A DNA stretch of 64,000 nt, taken from contig VXAU01004440.1 of the NCBI GenBank assembly GCA_013399695.1, forward strand, positions 569,079 to 633,078. The letters are read 5' to 3'. The DNA is from Formicarius rufipectus (taxonomy: Eukaryota; Chordata; Aves; Passeriformes; Formicariidae). Position 1 is the stretch's first letter, and each line of letters begins with the position of its first letter. The translations under genes and the position numbers were made by a program. A model generated the notes under the pieces. That model was not told the DNA's origin. It was given only the letters and a program-made list of their open reading frames with translations, and did no database searches. Of the stretch, positions 12,427 through 25,600 are shown piece after piece.

Positions 12427-14167
12427 GGAGCAATGAGAACTTGCAAGTAGCGTATAACAGACTCGGGATTGTGCTCTAAATTACAGTGCTGAAATGGTAG
12501 GAGGAGACATGAGAAGTCCCTGCTTGTGAGGGGGAAGCCAAGATCAAGCACACATTTCTTTCTGATTAGTTGTGGTTTAAATGAACATTGAGCAGAGTGC
12601 TAAGTGCTCGGTCTCTTGTACAGGCAGAGTGAAGATGCTGCGGTGACACACTGCTTTGCAGAGCCTGCGGCAGCCCTCACGATGAGGTGAAAGGGTTCCA
12701 GGTCACTCAGTACCTGTGAAGTCCTTTTCTTCCAAAACTTCTGACAAGGATGTCAGAAGAAGCCAAATGCAGCAAACATGCAAACCACAAATTGTGAATG
12801 GCTTCTAGGTAGACCAGAGGTGTTTGCAGGTTCTCTCCTGAGTCTGAAATTACAATGCTGATTTTAAAAATGAGAAGAAATATAAAAAGCTTCCCGTTTA
12901 GGACAAACTCGAGGTGAATTGTACGGACTGTAACAGCACAGAGTGGTGGCAGAGCAGTATGTAACACTGGGGCAGGGTGCAGTGCATTAAGACTGTTCCT
13001 GTACTGCAGGAGAGAGGCTTTGGTGTTTGTTTGAAAGTCAAGTTTAAAGGAAATTGTGTGAAATCAGTGGTTCTCACCCCAATGCCTGTCAGAGAGACAA
13101 AGGTGATGTTTACTATTTCTTCTTTATTTTACAACTGTAGCACCTAGTATTAGTTTTCTAGCAGAGAGGCAGGCTCAGTCTCCCAAGCAAGAGGATTAGT
13201 ATCTGACACGATAAGATATTTCTAAAGGCAAGGAGCCTTTCTCTGAGCAGGCATAAGAACCAGCTGTGGCTTCCCCTGAGTCTCTGCCCCTGCAATCCCT
13301 GGGAAGTCCTATTCCTTTCACATTTTTCCTATCTTGAATGTTGGAAAAGTGGAGAGGTAGAACGTTTTGAAAATAAAAATTTCTCCACTTGATATCCTTG
13401 AGCTGATGAACTTACTTAGCTTACTTCTGCTCTGAGCCATTTTTGGTTTACATGGTGCTTTTACACAGTTGTTCTCCTCACAGAGCGTTTTTAGTTTAAG
13501 GCATCTCTTGCTTGCTCAGTTAAGTGGTTAAACTTTTATTTGCACAACAGAAGAGTTACTGATAAACAAAGTTAAGACTTTGGAAAAGGAAGGAGTCCAA
13601 AATCCAGTGGTTGAGTTCCAAATATTTGAATTTTGTTCCTTATCCAGTCTTCTGAGCCTTTAAAAATTGTGGCAGAGTAAATTATGCAGCTGCTTTTTTT
13701 TTTTTTTAAGCAGAACTTTGAAAGGTCATTTTGTTACATGAAATATGAGTTAAATTCACACATGTTTTTACTACTTGTCTCCCTTTCAAAGACTTAGATT
13801 TTTATAAATTGTAAACCACATAAAGTTCATGCATTTAAAAGAACAAATAAATATTTTTGAAAAATAAGAGCAAAAGCATTATTGTGTGAGACATCAGTGG
13901 CTATTATCATTCCACATATACAAATTATTTTCACAATTTTTTCTGAAACTCTTTTTATTTGCCATTGGATTTTACCTGTCACAGACCTTAACATTTACAT
14001 TGTAGAATTGGTTGTATGTTGATACTGTTTCCAGCTGATGGAGCCCAAAAGTTCAGGTTTAGGTGCTTTCCTTGGTCATAAAGAAGAGCGACTTAGGTCA
14101 CTTATAGATTGCATCTGAAGAACAGCCCCATTTTCCTTTATTATTTTTACTGGATTCTGGGTCTGTT

Positions 14168-14207
14168 TGTTTTGTTTTGGGGGTTTGTTTGTTTGTTTTG
14201 TTTTTAA
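14168..14207 (+). repeat. G/T-only simple repeat, (GTTT)n-like
   Basis: GTTTGTTTTGTTTTGGGGGT followed by repeated GTTT units; no A or C until 14207. Low complexity. Confidence 0.9.
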
Positions 14208-14682
14208 ACTGTAAAACTCTGGCAGTTTTTTATTTTGGGTGGCCTTTTGGCCTCCTTTACTCGCATGTATCAGGAATGCAGTTATTTGTCCAGGATTACT
14301 CTGAATGTCTGGATTTGAAAATGAGAATAAATAAGTATGTCCCATACTACTTCATGGGATTTCCTGAGCAATGATATCTGGGCATGAGCCATTCACAGCC
14401 AATGTGTTGCAAGTTTGAGACATTAAGGAAAATCTTGGACAATTGTTTTTTTTTGTTTTTCTTTTTCTCTCTAGAGAAAATGTCACTGAACAAAACAGGC
14501 AAGTCCAGAGGAAAAGGAATCCATGGTAGTGGGTAGTCATAGTCATTCTGCTCTTAACATGAGAATCATAAAAATGAAAATATGGTGACTTCTGCATGAA
14601 TTTTGTATCCCTCAAAATACCTTTGTTTTTTTGGTTGTTATGGAGGCAAATAAAATAGCTTAGAAAAAAAGAGGTGAGGGGA

Positions 14683-14789
14683 TTTGTTTTTGTTTTGTGT
14701 GGGTTTTTCTTTGTTGGTTTGGTTTTTTTTTTTTTTTTTTGTTTGTTTGTTTGGTTTTTTGTTTTGTGGTTTTGTTTTGTTGGGTTTTT
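14683..14789 (+). repeat. Long G/T tract (107 nt with a single C and no A)
   Basis: From 14683 to 14789 the + strand consists of T and G apart from one C at 14709. It includes a T22 run around 14723-14740 flanked by GTTT and GGTT units. In the RBMS3 transcript this would be a long U/G-rich element. Such tracts are targets for U/GU-binding splicing factors in general, but no role is shown here. Confidence 0.92.
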
Positions 14790-16552
14790 AAAAAGTCACT
14801 GTAACAGAACAGCATTGTACAAAACTTTCTCATCTATAGCATGGCTTTAGCGTCTTAAGGGGCCCAGCTCAGGAGCTTCTGATTTCCCATCCCTGCCAGT
14901 TCCTCAGCAGGAAATAAAACAGGGAGTTACTGCCTTGATCCAAACAGACTCATACAGCATTTCATCAGGGAAACAGAGCTAAAGAGGAATGTTTAGACTG
15001 ATAAGCTTTTAGAAAATATTTCTGGGAGTGCACTTTTTGAACTGGTGAGAAGAGACAGTCTGTCTGTATCGGGCACTTCTCCTCCTCCTTATCATGGAAT
15101 TTACTATTAAAAAAAAAACTACCAGCACCTCCTTGAGCATGGAGAGAACCTTTCAAAATGCCATTTCTCAGCAGCTGACACTCTGCTCTGGAGTCATGCT
15201 GGAGGTAGTAAATGAAAAAAATCATTTAAAAAAAAAAAAAAAAAAGAGTGAATAAAGCTATAGCATCTCAACTATGTTGGAGAATCAATCATAGGCTTGA
15301 GCTCATTTGTTCCACTAGAGTGTAGTCTTATAAGAGAACGTCTTGTTCCAGAAAAAAGTGTGAATAATGTGATAAAACAAAAATGAACTGCAGAATATAT
15401 TCTAGCCAGCAGCCAAGAAATTATTCACACTGACAGATATTACAGGTATAGTGTATTTTCTGTCTAGAATACCACCTTCTACTTTCTTTTCGCATATGCA
15501 TTGTGGTTGCTGTTTTCCTGCTTTGATCATAGAAATGCACCCATCTGTATACATGTGATCATGATGCACTTTTTTTCTGTATATCGTACATGATAGTCAA
15601 AGCAATCATTTAGTTAAAGCAACTGCTCTTGCTTATACAATAATTCCAAAATATTTGGCTGTTTTGAAAATGTTGATATTGTGTTGAAACAGAAGCATTG
15701 TTTTGCTTCTGTTTTTACCTTGGACTGATGCAGACACATGCGTGTATGTTTCCAGAAAAATTAATAGATCTTTGGGCCAAAAGAGTGGACTTGATATAGT
15801 CTGAAGTGATAATTCCATGGGATGCAGTTTTGCTTTATCTGTGTTAAGGAACTCCTGGATTTCTGTCCCATTGCCTGAAGTGGTTTCTACTGCATCCTTG
15901 TATACAGCACACAGCAGAACATAGACCTAGTTAAATAAACCCCTGTATTTCTTTATCCTCATCTTGTGTTTCTTTAATTTGTCATCATAGAGTTATATCA
16001 AGTAGTTGTACTCAGGACAGTTTAGCTTTGTTAGGTATTGCAGCCTTCACTGCCGACTCATGAGTATTGATATGTGCAAGACTTGCCTAATTAGGTTGCA
16101 TCAAATATACAGCCCACAACAAGAGACCAAAAAATTACCTGGAAGGAGGGAGGACAAGGAGGAGTTTGAAAGGAAGGAATATCCTGAAAATGGACAGATC
16201 TAGGGGAAAAAGTTAAAAAGTTGGGGTGGGGACAGGACACACACGAGAAGATAAACAGTGACACACACATCTAGATATTCTGCTTATGAGTGCTGTGTTT
16301 GAAAAATATAATGTTCCTTCTACTTTCTTGTCTTATTGTATTTACAACCTGGTGCTTTTACTTCTGACACATGGACCTTCAGGGATTTTCCCTTTTAAGA
16401 TTTTTTTGTGCATCCTATGGAATAAGTATTGCACATAAACAGCTGCTAATCTTTTATGAGAATGCATTTGAAGCCATGCTTCAAAGCTAGGGAGTTGGTC
16501 TAAACTTCTGAGAGTTGAACTGATTATATGAATCTGCTAGAGAAAACGTGGC

Positions 16553-16645
16553 AAATCACCTTTATTTTTTAATATTTTCTAAGAAATCACCTTTATTTTT
16601 TAATATTTTCTAAGAAATTGCCTTTATTTTTTAATATTTTTTAAG
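16553..16645 (+). repeat. Minisatellite, three copies of a 31-bp unit
   Basis: Units at 16553-16583, 16584-16614 and 16615-16645. The first two are identical over 31 bp; the third differs at a few bases. Each unit begins AAATCACC or AAATTGCC and continues TTTATTTTTTAATATTTT to AAG. Identity of the first two copies suggests a recent expansion or an active variable-number repeat. Confidence 0.95.
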
Positions 16646-19600
16646 TCTTGGACATGATTACTACCAGCACCCCAACCAGTGATCAGGTTTGAATGAACAG
16701 GTGTGTTCTTTGCTCTTGCCCGGAGTGTGTCATGGTGTCAAAGTCTTTGAGAATGCTGGGAAAGTGGATTTATACCTTTACTAAGTGGACAAAACGTTAC
16801 TATATTGATTACACATTTGCAATTTGCCCTTCACTCTTGGAAGTGAACTAGCAGGCAGCAGTTTCGTGTTTCAGTCCACAAAATGTTTTGTTTGGGTATG
16901 TTTCTCTTTGAGAGCCTGACTGGGGAAGAATGAGGTCATGCATTTTGAAAGTACATCACTGTGTGAGGATTTTCTTTATGCATAGCTTTTTTCTGAGTCA
17001 GAAGCTTGTTCTGGCACGAGTAGCTGCTTATGCTGTGTCCTATAAACTGTGTCAACTGAGGACATACCTATGAATAGTGGAAAACAGAGAGAGAATAGTA
17101 ACAAAGGGCCACAGCAGCTTTAGTTTCATGTGTGGATAAGTCTCTGTTTAAGCTCTGAAGCCTACAGAAACCAAGCCAGTGCCTTAACTCATTGGTGCTC
17201 TATGTCTATGAAAATCAGGTTCTTCAGAGTTACCAACTGACTGCCAGTGTGTGTTGTGCAGTTTATACCAGCGGTGTTGTCTGCAGGGCTCCCACTTCAG
17301 CCCAGTCCCCCTGATCACACTGAACTGCATGGGAGTTTGCTTCTAAATGGCAAGGTAGTTGACATATTGTGTCTCAATTTAAGCCCCATTACCATTCATT
17401 AGACATGCTCCTGGTTAATTATTTTAAAAAATAAATGTAAATAACAAGTGTTAATTATACCCTCGAGGCCATTGATGTGTACCATGTTGGCATTTCATGT
17501 TAGAGAGGCTGCCTGAAAATAGGATAAAGAGCAGTATAATGCAAGAAGGCGGTTTTGGGAAACATTATTGCTAACATAATATTTTATAATACCAATTTCA
17601 TCAATTATAAGTTTTAATATTTAAATAATGTTCTACTGAGAATCTGTTATGAAAGACCTTTAGGTGATTTCTTGGCTGTTATATTTCCCTCTGCATTTGA
17701 AAGGCCTATTTAATTAAAAATGGTTTTCAACCAGCTGTAACATCACACAGTGTTTCTGGGATGGTCTCTGTAGGTGTTCATTTGTGGGTTTGCATCCTGT
17801 CACTTTTGAACATTGTCAACTTTCTAGAAAAATGCTATAATGGTCTGCACCTCCCCAGTGTCATCCCTTCTTGCAGTCTAGCCTGTGACTTCACTGTATT
17901 CCCCCAGAAAGTTTAAAAAAATCTTTTAGCCAAAAATTTTTTTACCTCACTGTATAGTCAAAGTGGATTTTGTATGGCAAATCAGTTTGGATTCTTATCC
18001 AAATATCTTATTTTCTGGCATGAAATCTCTGAACTGAAAGAAAAAAAAATGCCAAAGGAAAGCAACATTAGCTGTGCATTTTGGGTCAATTTGTCTCTCT
18101 TGAAGCCTTATACTAGGTGACGTGCAGTTGATTTCATTGGTTTTCCTCACCAAAATTATCTTCCCTGTAGGTCCTGATAAGCAGATGTGCACTTTCAGAT
18201 TCTCCTCAAGAATAATTTTCTGTGAAATTCCATTTAGGGCCTGTTTTGAGTAAGAGCCAAGGCAGGTTTTTCTTGGATGCAAAACTTCATAACATGGAAG
18301 GATGAAACTCCACCCTAAATCTAACTCAGGATCAAAGGACCAGTCTGGGGTTTTCTCCAAAATTCTGGTGATAACTTCTGAAATCCATTCCCCAACCTGT
18401 TGCTCCTTCCCGGTATTCTTAAGCCATGCTGCCAATTGTGTTGTCTTTGGGTGATTACAGAGCTGTCTCAACATCAGGAAAGGCTCCAGCCAGGCAGTCT
18501 TCTGCTAGAGGGACTCTCTGGCCAGTTTGCACTGTGGCAAGAGTTTTTACTAAGTCAAGGGACTGTTAGATATTCACAGCTGACTTCTTCACACAGGAGG
18601 TCCCTGACAGGACTGGGCAGTTGCACTGTCTGTGTACCCAGGAGTCACTGACATTGGGACTTTCTGTTTGTGGAAGCTTCTGCTCCTTCCTGCAAGCAAA
18701 AGTAAAAGAAAGTGAAAACTAATGTCTGTTCTTAGGGGACACAGTGATGGTGGGGAGAGGGAGGAAGAGGAAGAAAGGAATGGAAGGAAGAGGGCAAGAG
18801 AGAGAGCCTGGTGGAGAGAGGAGAGAGAGAAGGTTATTTGTGTACTTGAGGTGGCTGTTCATAGTGACTTGCAGCTTCTGCATCCTCTCCTGATGGCACA
18901 CACAGTCCTGCAACAATATATTGCTGCCTTCTCTTGCTGTCCCTACCTCACCACAGACCTTCAATACTGGCCTGTCTACTTTCTAGCTCATGCTAACCCA
19001 AAAGCTGGGCAGACTGCAGTTCTGATCAGAGTGGACTTTGTGGGTCTGCTGCATAGCTTACACTGTATATTGTTCCTGATGCTTTCAAGCTCTTCTGGAT
19101 AAATGTGAGCTGTCACATCTCCTACTGATCCCACTAGCAGCAGCTTCTCTTTCCCCAGCGCTGCCAGGCTTCCTGCACAACCTGCCATATCCCTCCATCT
19201 CTTCTTCAGCCTTGTTTTGACACAAAGACCTGGCAAAAAAAAAAATCAGGAGTAGTTGCAAAGCTGTCCTCTGTGATTCAGCAGGTTTCTATTGTCTTTT
19301 GATTCTTGGGGTGAACATGAGGACACCCTTCTCCCAGTGACCACAGGTAATTAATGCACCTTTTATCTCCTGAAGCTATCCATGTCTTATCACGGACTGT
19401 CTTGGCTTCCTCAAGAGGAAATAAATAAATTCTTCCCCTTTGAAGCACATTATGACTTTCCTGTGTGTAGGGGCATCAGTGATGCCAATCAATACCCCTG
19501 TGAGATACACAAGTCTGCGAGGTGCAGTCTGGGTGTGCTGAGAGCAGCTCGGTGTGCCAGAGCACAGTGTTGCACCACATCTCTCCTTCCTACAAGAAAG

Positions 19601-22600
19601 TAGCCATGAACTTTTCCTCTTGGGTGTTGTGTTCAGGGTAACAACATGATAAATTGTATGTGGAGGCATTTGTGTGTAAGCGACGTGGAAGCCCATTTTT
19701 CTAGTCGGCTGGTCAGATTTGATACTGCCCTGTGATCTTTCCATGAAAAATAATCACGGATCACCTTGTCTGACTCTTGACCATGTTATTGTTTGTCCTA
19801 TATTCAGTAATAATATAAGGAAATACCAAGTAATTTTATCTTGTATTTGCAAGGAAGGGAATGTGGGGGTTGCTCTGGAAATTTGAAGCGTTACATAAAC
19901 TGCTTTAGGCACTTAAATACTTCTGCTGCCCATGGCATTCTTTAGCCCTAAGATATGCTAATATTACAGTTTGAGAAGGGGGCTATTACCCCCATCACTA
20001 CTTCTAGCTGTCTCTGAGTTAGGGTTGACATTGAAATTACTTAGTTTTTAAATCTATTTTAAAACATGCACAAATGAACTTATGAGAAAATGTTGCCCTA
20101 AGCATAATTTTATGACCCATACATTTTGAATATTTAAAGCAGTACTAATAAAAATAAAGCAGTGAATATTCTCAAGGGTTTAATTTTGCTGGTGTGTGTT
20201 GATCTGATGGTTTGTGAGTTTTACTACATTTCATTAGGGAAATTTTACCAGAGAAATGGAGTTGAATATACAAAATAGTTTATCCTAAATTGGCAGCATG
20301 AATCCTCAGTAGAGCTTGTTTACAAGTACTGATTCACTTGAACACTTACTTTATGAAGAAACATTTTAGAAATAATTTTATTGCCTGTAGTACTTAGGCA
20401 AGAAAGGTAGAAAAAGAATTACTGAAACAATCTTCTTTTGGACAGGAGTCTTTCAGATGCTTACAAATGCTCTATACATTTATTTGTGTCAGACATTACT
20501 TTCCTATCCATCCATACAGCCTGAGAGAAGTTCAATAAGCCCGTTTTCAGATAACTGCGCCGAATTTTTATTAATATTGAAGTCTGAAATCAAATACATT
20601 CCATGTAGTCAACAGCACTGAAATTTTACTAGATCTCAGCTCAAAGGGGAAATCTCTTCCAAGATGAAAAGCATTGGAGAACAAGCACGCTCTTTGCTGC
20701 AAAACTTGAAAGTTGGACTAGACACGCCTCTCTGAAACTAAACCCCCTCAGTACCACCTAACTTTCTATTCAGAATGCTGTAAACTAGTAATCTAGCTAG
20801 AGGAACAGCCCACATGTATGCTTTCAACATGCTCAGAGACAAATAACAGATAAAGTGTTTTTAAAAGGAAATTATCCTAGAGCTTAAAAAAGTAAGGAGA
20901 AACGTGCCTTTTCTTTCAAAACCAATTTGTCTTTTCCCTGGATTTGTAATTTATACTTTTCTTTTTTAATTTAAATTTTGTTTTCATTTTATTTGGAGCC
21001 AGTTACTGAATGCTCTCTCCCCCAACCCACACTCTAAAATTCGGCAGCAAGTTAGATTACTGTTTACTCTCCCTCGGAGAATACTTGCTTCATATTTCCC
21101 TTTTAAGATAATGGAGGAACTCTTTGAAGTAAAACATTTTGTAGGAATTAAGGATTCTGAGGGGTAAAAGAGCGACTTCAGCCAGTGAGAGGTGAATAGG
21201 AAAATATAGGCTTCTTTCTATTCCAACAATATATTGTTTTTCTGGATATTCCAAGTCCTTTTTCTTGGTATTTGAAGCCTGACTGCAAACACGTATTGGA
21301 GAAAAACATTTCTGTGTTCACACAAGACTTCTCTTCTTGCTTCCAAATCCGAAGAGATTTGGATAGACGTTTAAACAACTCCAGACATTTCAGGGCTGAC
21401 TTAGCTTTAATGCTTCTGTCACATTTGTCTACCTCTTCTATTGTGTTGACTGGTATTTCAGTGGTGTTATTAGAGAGTGTTATGCACTGCACTCTAGCAG
21501 TCATGTTTTACAAGTTTAATGAAGAGCAGCCAGGATATATTTCTAACATGGCCTGTTGGATTGCATGGAAGCTTCAGTTTCTCTCTGAGTCCCAACATGA
21601 GATAATTTTACAATGTGCTGAAACTGAGCGCTGCTTGCCAGGGTTGGACCTGCTCCTCACAATGCCCAAGTGAGCTACAAAGCAATCCCAGTTTGTCATC
21701 TATTACAGTTTCTGCCTATTCTTTTTTTTTTTTTTNCTGCATTGCATTTATAATATAGTAAAGGGATAGTAAAGAGAGACATTTCCTGTTTCTTGTTTGA
21801 TAAAGGGATTTGATAAGTAAAAACAAAATAGCACTTAGGTAAAAAATAGGGTTACTAGAAACAGGAGAAAAACAACAACCAGAATTATTTAAGCAAGGAT
21901 AATTTATATGAGTATAGCTTAGAGTAGAATACCAGCTACCAGTGAAGGGAATATTCTGTCTGTACATATCTCTCTATACATCTGATAGCAGAGTATGACA
22001 GCTACTTCTGAAGTTACATTTATAAGGTACATAAATGTACCAAAAAAAAAAAAAATAGGTGTTGTACGTGCCAGCTTGTGCACAAGATGAAATTTGGACA
22101 TATTGACCTGCATACTCCTCTAGTTCTTTCTTTCTGCAATTTGTTTTTCCTATTTAAAAGTTCTGAACAGCATAAAGCACCCATAACTTGGATGAAAAAG
22201 AGGGAGTACTCTTTTGGTTGTGATGTCATTTCCACTTTAAAAAGTATGGAAGCTGCAACTTTGGAGTAGACTGTTGCTCACTGCAAGGTAAAAGCAGTTG
22301 TGCAGGAGATGCAGGAGAAATAGGCTCAAGCACAGTGAAAGTGTAATAAAATATGTCTCTAAACAACACAATAATACCCTTTTTTTTGGTAGTTAGGAGG
22401 GGAATTTATTTCCATAAAACGAAACTGGAAACACCCAACATTTTAGTGATCTAATATTTGTTTTTATCCCTGAATGACTTTAAACTTTTAAATCCTAATA
22501 TTATTGCCAAGGAAAAAAAAGAATTTAAAATGTCTTCAGTTGTTCTTATTCTCTGCACTCCTTTCACTGGGCACTTTTTAAGAGGGAAAGCTTATCCACA

Positions 22601-25600
22601 CATGAAAATAATAACAAAGGCAGATGCTTTGATTGTTGGAACCACTAACACATACCTAAAACATCCACCCCTTATTTGTGATGTTAGTCTACAGCCTTGC
22701 ATATGTTCTGACACTAAATGAGAAGGATATTTGGAAAGATGTCTGTCTGGGAGCCATTACCTTGCTCCATATGTGGTCTTTCTGCAAGTGATGCGTATCC
22801 ATATTGTTCATAGATATTGGTGCAACAGATGATTTTTTGCACAAAACTGACCTTAGAACCCCACATAATTAATCTCATGAAACCTGAAACACCTGGCTGA
22901 GTGTAGGGCTTGACTTACCTGTGGCATGTGGCATAGTAAGAGAGAGAGTTGCATAATTGATGTGCAGAGAAGTGCTGCAAATAGTAACAAATCCAGCGTG
23001 AAGCCCAGCAGTCTGTTTCAAAGTGTACATAAAGTCAGGGTTTATGTTTGAATGTAATTGCCATGAGGACAGGTTTGTTTACCTCAAAGTTTTCATATTG
23101 AACTCAAACCTATGAAGATTAAGGGTAGTGCCTACAGTGCATCAGGCACTTTTGGATGCAGTGCCCTGAAGTCATCACGTGTGTATCACTGTTAGGAAGT
23201 CTAGCTTTATCCATATTCTTGTTGTGTTAAACAATGCGTTTTCATAAGTAATAGCTATAGGAATTTAAGTGAAGCAGTGATGCTTTATTCAGCTCTGAAC
23301 TATGGAAACGGTGACTGTCCATATTCTTTGTGGTGTTTCTCCCCATTAACAACCATGCCAGCAGAGTAAAGATGGTGCATTGGACTCTACAGGTCTCAGT
23401 GCTTTTAAAATCGCACCTCCCTCAGCTGTGATGTTGCTCATCTTTCAACTTCATGTTTGGAAAGAGTATTGCAAATCAGTTCTTCATCTAGTCTTCTGCT
23501 GGAGAGATGACCGGTTTGTGCCCACTTGAAAATGGGCAAATTTAAGACAGGTGCATTTTTTTGATATTGCATTCAAAGCAACAATGTTGCAGGATTAGGA
23601 CTTTATTCTCCTTTAAGAGAGACAGTGCTCTTTTCTTTAGAAAAAATGTAACATGTCCTATTTTCAGGAACTTGTATTGTCCTGTCTTTAATCTTAGAGG
23701 TAAAAATCCTCCTACAAGCCATCTTTATAGAAGAGATGACTAAACAACACTTAGGGGGTTTTTAGCACTGTAACTGATGACTGAAAAAGTGGTGTAAGGC
23801 TGATGAACATTTAGTCTTCTCTTCTTCCTCAAAAGCTGGCTAAAGATGACCATAGTGCTTGAGATAAAAGAAAAAAAAAATATCTAAAATAATAAACAGT
23901 AATTTTTAGTTGACTGATTGTACTTATTTTGCTGAGTTTTTGGTCTGTCCTTGTTACATCTGGATAATACAAGAGACTGTTTAAGGTAATAATTGTTTTG
24001 TTTGTTTGTTTTCTTTAGCTAAATTAATATTGTGTTTCATTATGCTGTATTCTCTTTATATGAAGTAGGGGTACATTGCCCATTTCAGATATTAGAAATG
24101 TTCTGAAACATCATTCATTCTTTTGGAACCCAACCAACCACAGACATGCTAGACATTTGGCTAATAACCATTCTAATTACAACTCCAGTTTTGTACGTTG
24201 GTTTATTTTCTTGGGCAACAGCAGGATCTTTGCTTCCTATCTGAGCAAATCTGGGTTTTCTCTCTGCTGTGCTTACAGAAGGTTTGGAGAAGGCAGCAGT
24301 AAGTGCTAGTAATAAACAGGGGAGTGAGGAACACAGCTGTCATGATGCTAAAGACTGTCTACAGTCTTGAAAAAATTTCTGTAGAAAGGAATTTGCTGGA
24401 TGAAGACACATCAGAGCAGGGAGACAAGTCAAACTATCAGAGACAGACCTCAGCTGCGGTGGCCCATTTCATGGTGGTGGTTAATTAAATAAATACTAGT
24501 TTAATAGGCCATGCAAAAAGAATTCTTATCTCTGTATCATGTTGTTTCTGGTGTGTGCCTGTCATGCATTCCATGTATTAAGTGTCATAACCTGAATTTC
24601 AGTGAGAAGGTGGAGTGGTAGGTACTTGGATTAGAAGATCGTAAATAATAGCAAGCAATGTCTAAAGCAAGACCTTAGTGATCTGTAAGAGACAGAGAAG
24701 AAAACAGTGCACACTCTGCTTATTGACAGCAATCAACCACAGTGGTTCAAGCTGCAAGAAAACTCATTTTCTTGTATGTCATCTTCTATCTGAGAACCAG
24801 GGAATTTGACTGTTGAAAAAGGAAGTATAAGTTTAGTGAACAATGGCTGCAGAATTGTGAATGAAATGAGACAGATCTCAAATATTCAGAGGTTTATGTA
24901 AACATTATGTATTCTATATGTAAACCATATGGCCAAAAGCACTGAGCAAGGTGGATCTTTTTTTTTTCCTAAGTCAAAATAGAGCACCAGATCAGTTAAG
25001 ACAACAAAACCATTGCACCCTGCAACAGCAATATTATTTGTTGTATACATAATTTTGGCTACTAGACAAGAACAATTTCTATTTCCTTGTTCAAAATAAC
25101 ACTCTTAACTCTAATTTTACTATTCTTTATTTGTGCTTCTGATTAGTGTAGCCATTGCAGTGTAGCAAAAAAAAAAAAAAGAGAGCATTTATTTTATTTT
25201 TCTGTTTTATGACTTTACAGGTTGGTGTAACGTATATGTTTGTATACAGGATTATAGCCTGCCTCTGTTCTTGTTTTTGTCTCAAATGAAGTCTAAAACA
25301 TGGCTGAGTTTGTTTTAAACACACTAAAGGAAAGAAGAGGTTTTGGTGCACATTCAGAAGCAACCATTCTAAGAGTGAACTGTTTCTTGTTGGCTACTAC
25401 GATGCTATAAAATTTCAGAGAAGTTCCTTGTCATTATAACTGGCTGGTGTCCTGAATTCACAGCACTAGAGTAGGCAGCTGAAGCTCCACTATTCCACAA
25501 GCATGTTATGGTTCCTCCAACACCATCTTTTATTATTGTTCAATGAATTCTTTAGCCTGTAGGAGAGGCCTTCTCTTCCTCTCTCTTTTGCACAAGGGAG

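Larger units (their letters stand above)
8125..16552. other. Intronic sequence, no gene seen
   Basis: AT-rich with A-runs at about 8327-8345 and 15227-15245. A 12-bp palindrome GGTGAGCTCACC lies at 10265-10276 in an otherwise ordinary context. G/T tracts occur at 14168 and 14683. No recognisable transposon and no coding signal. Confidence 0.75.
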
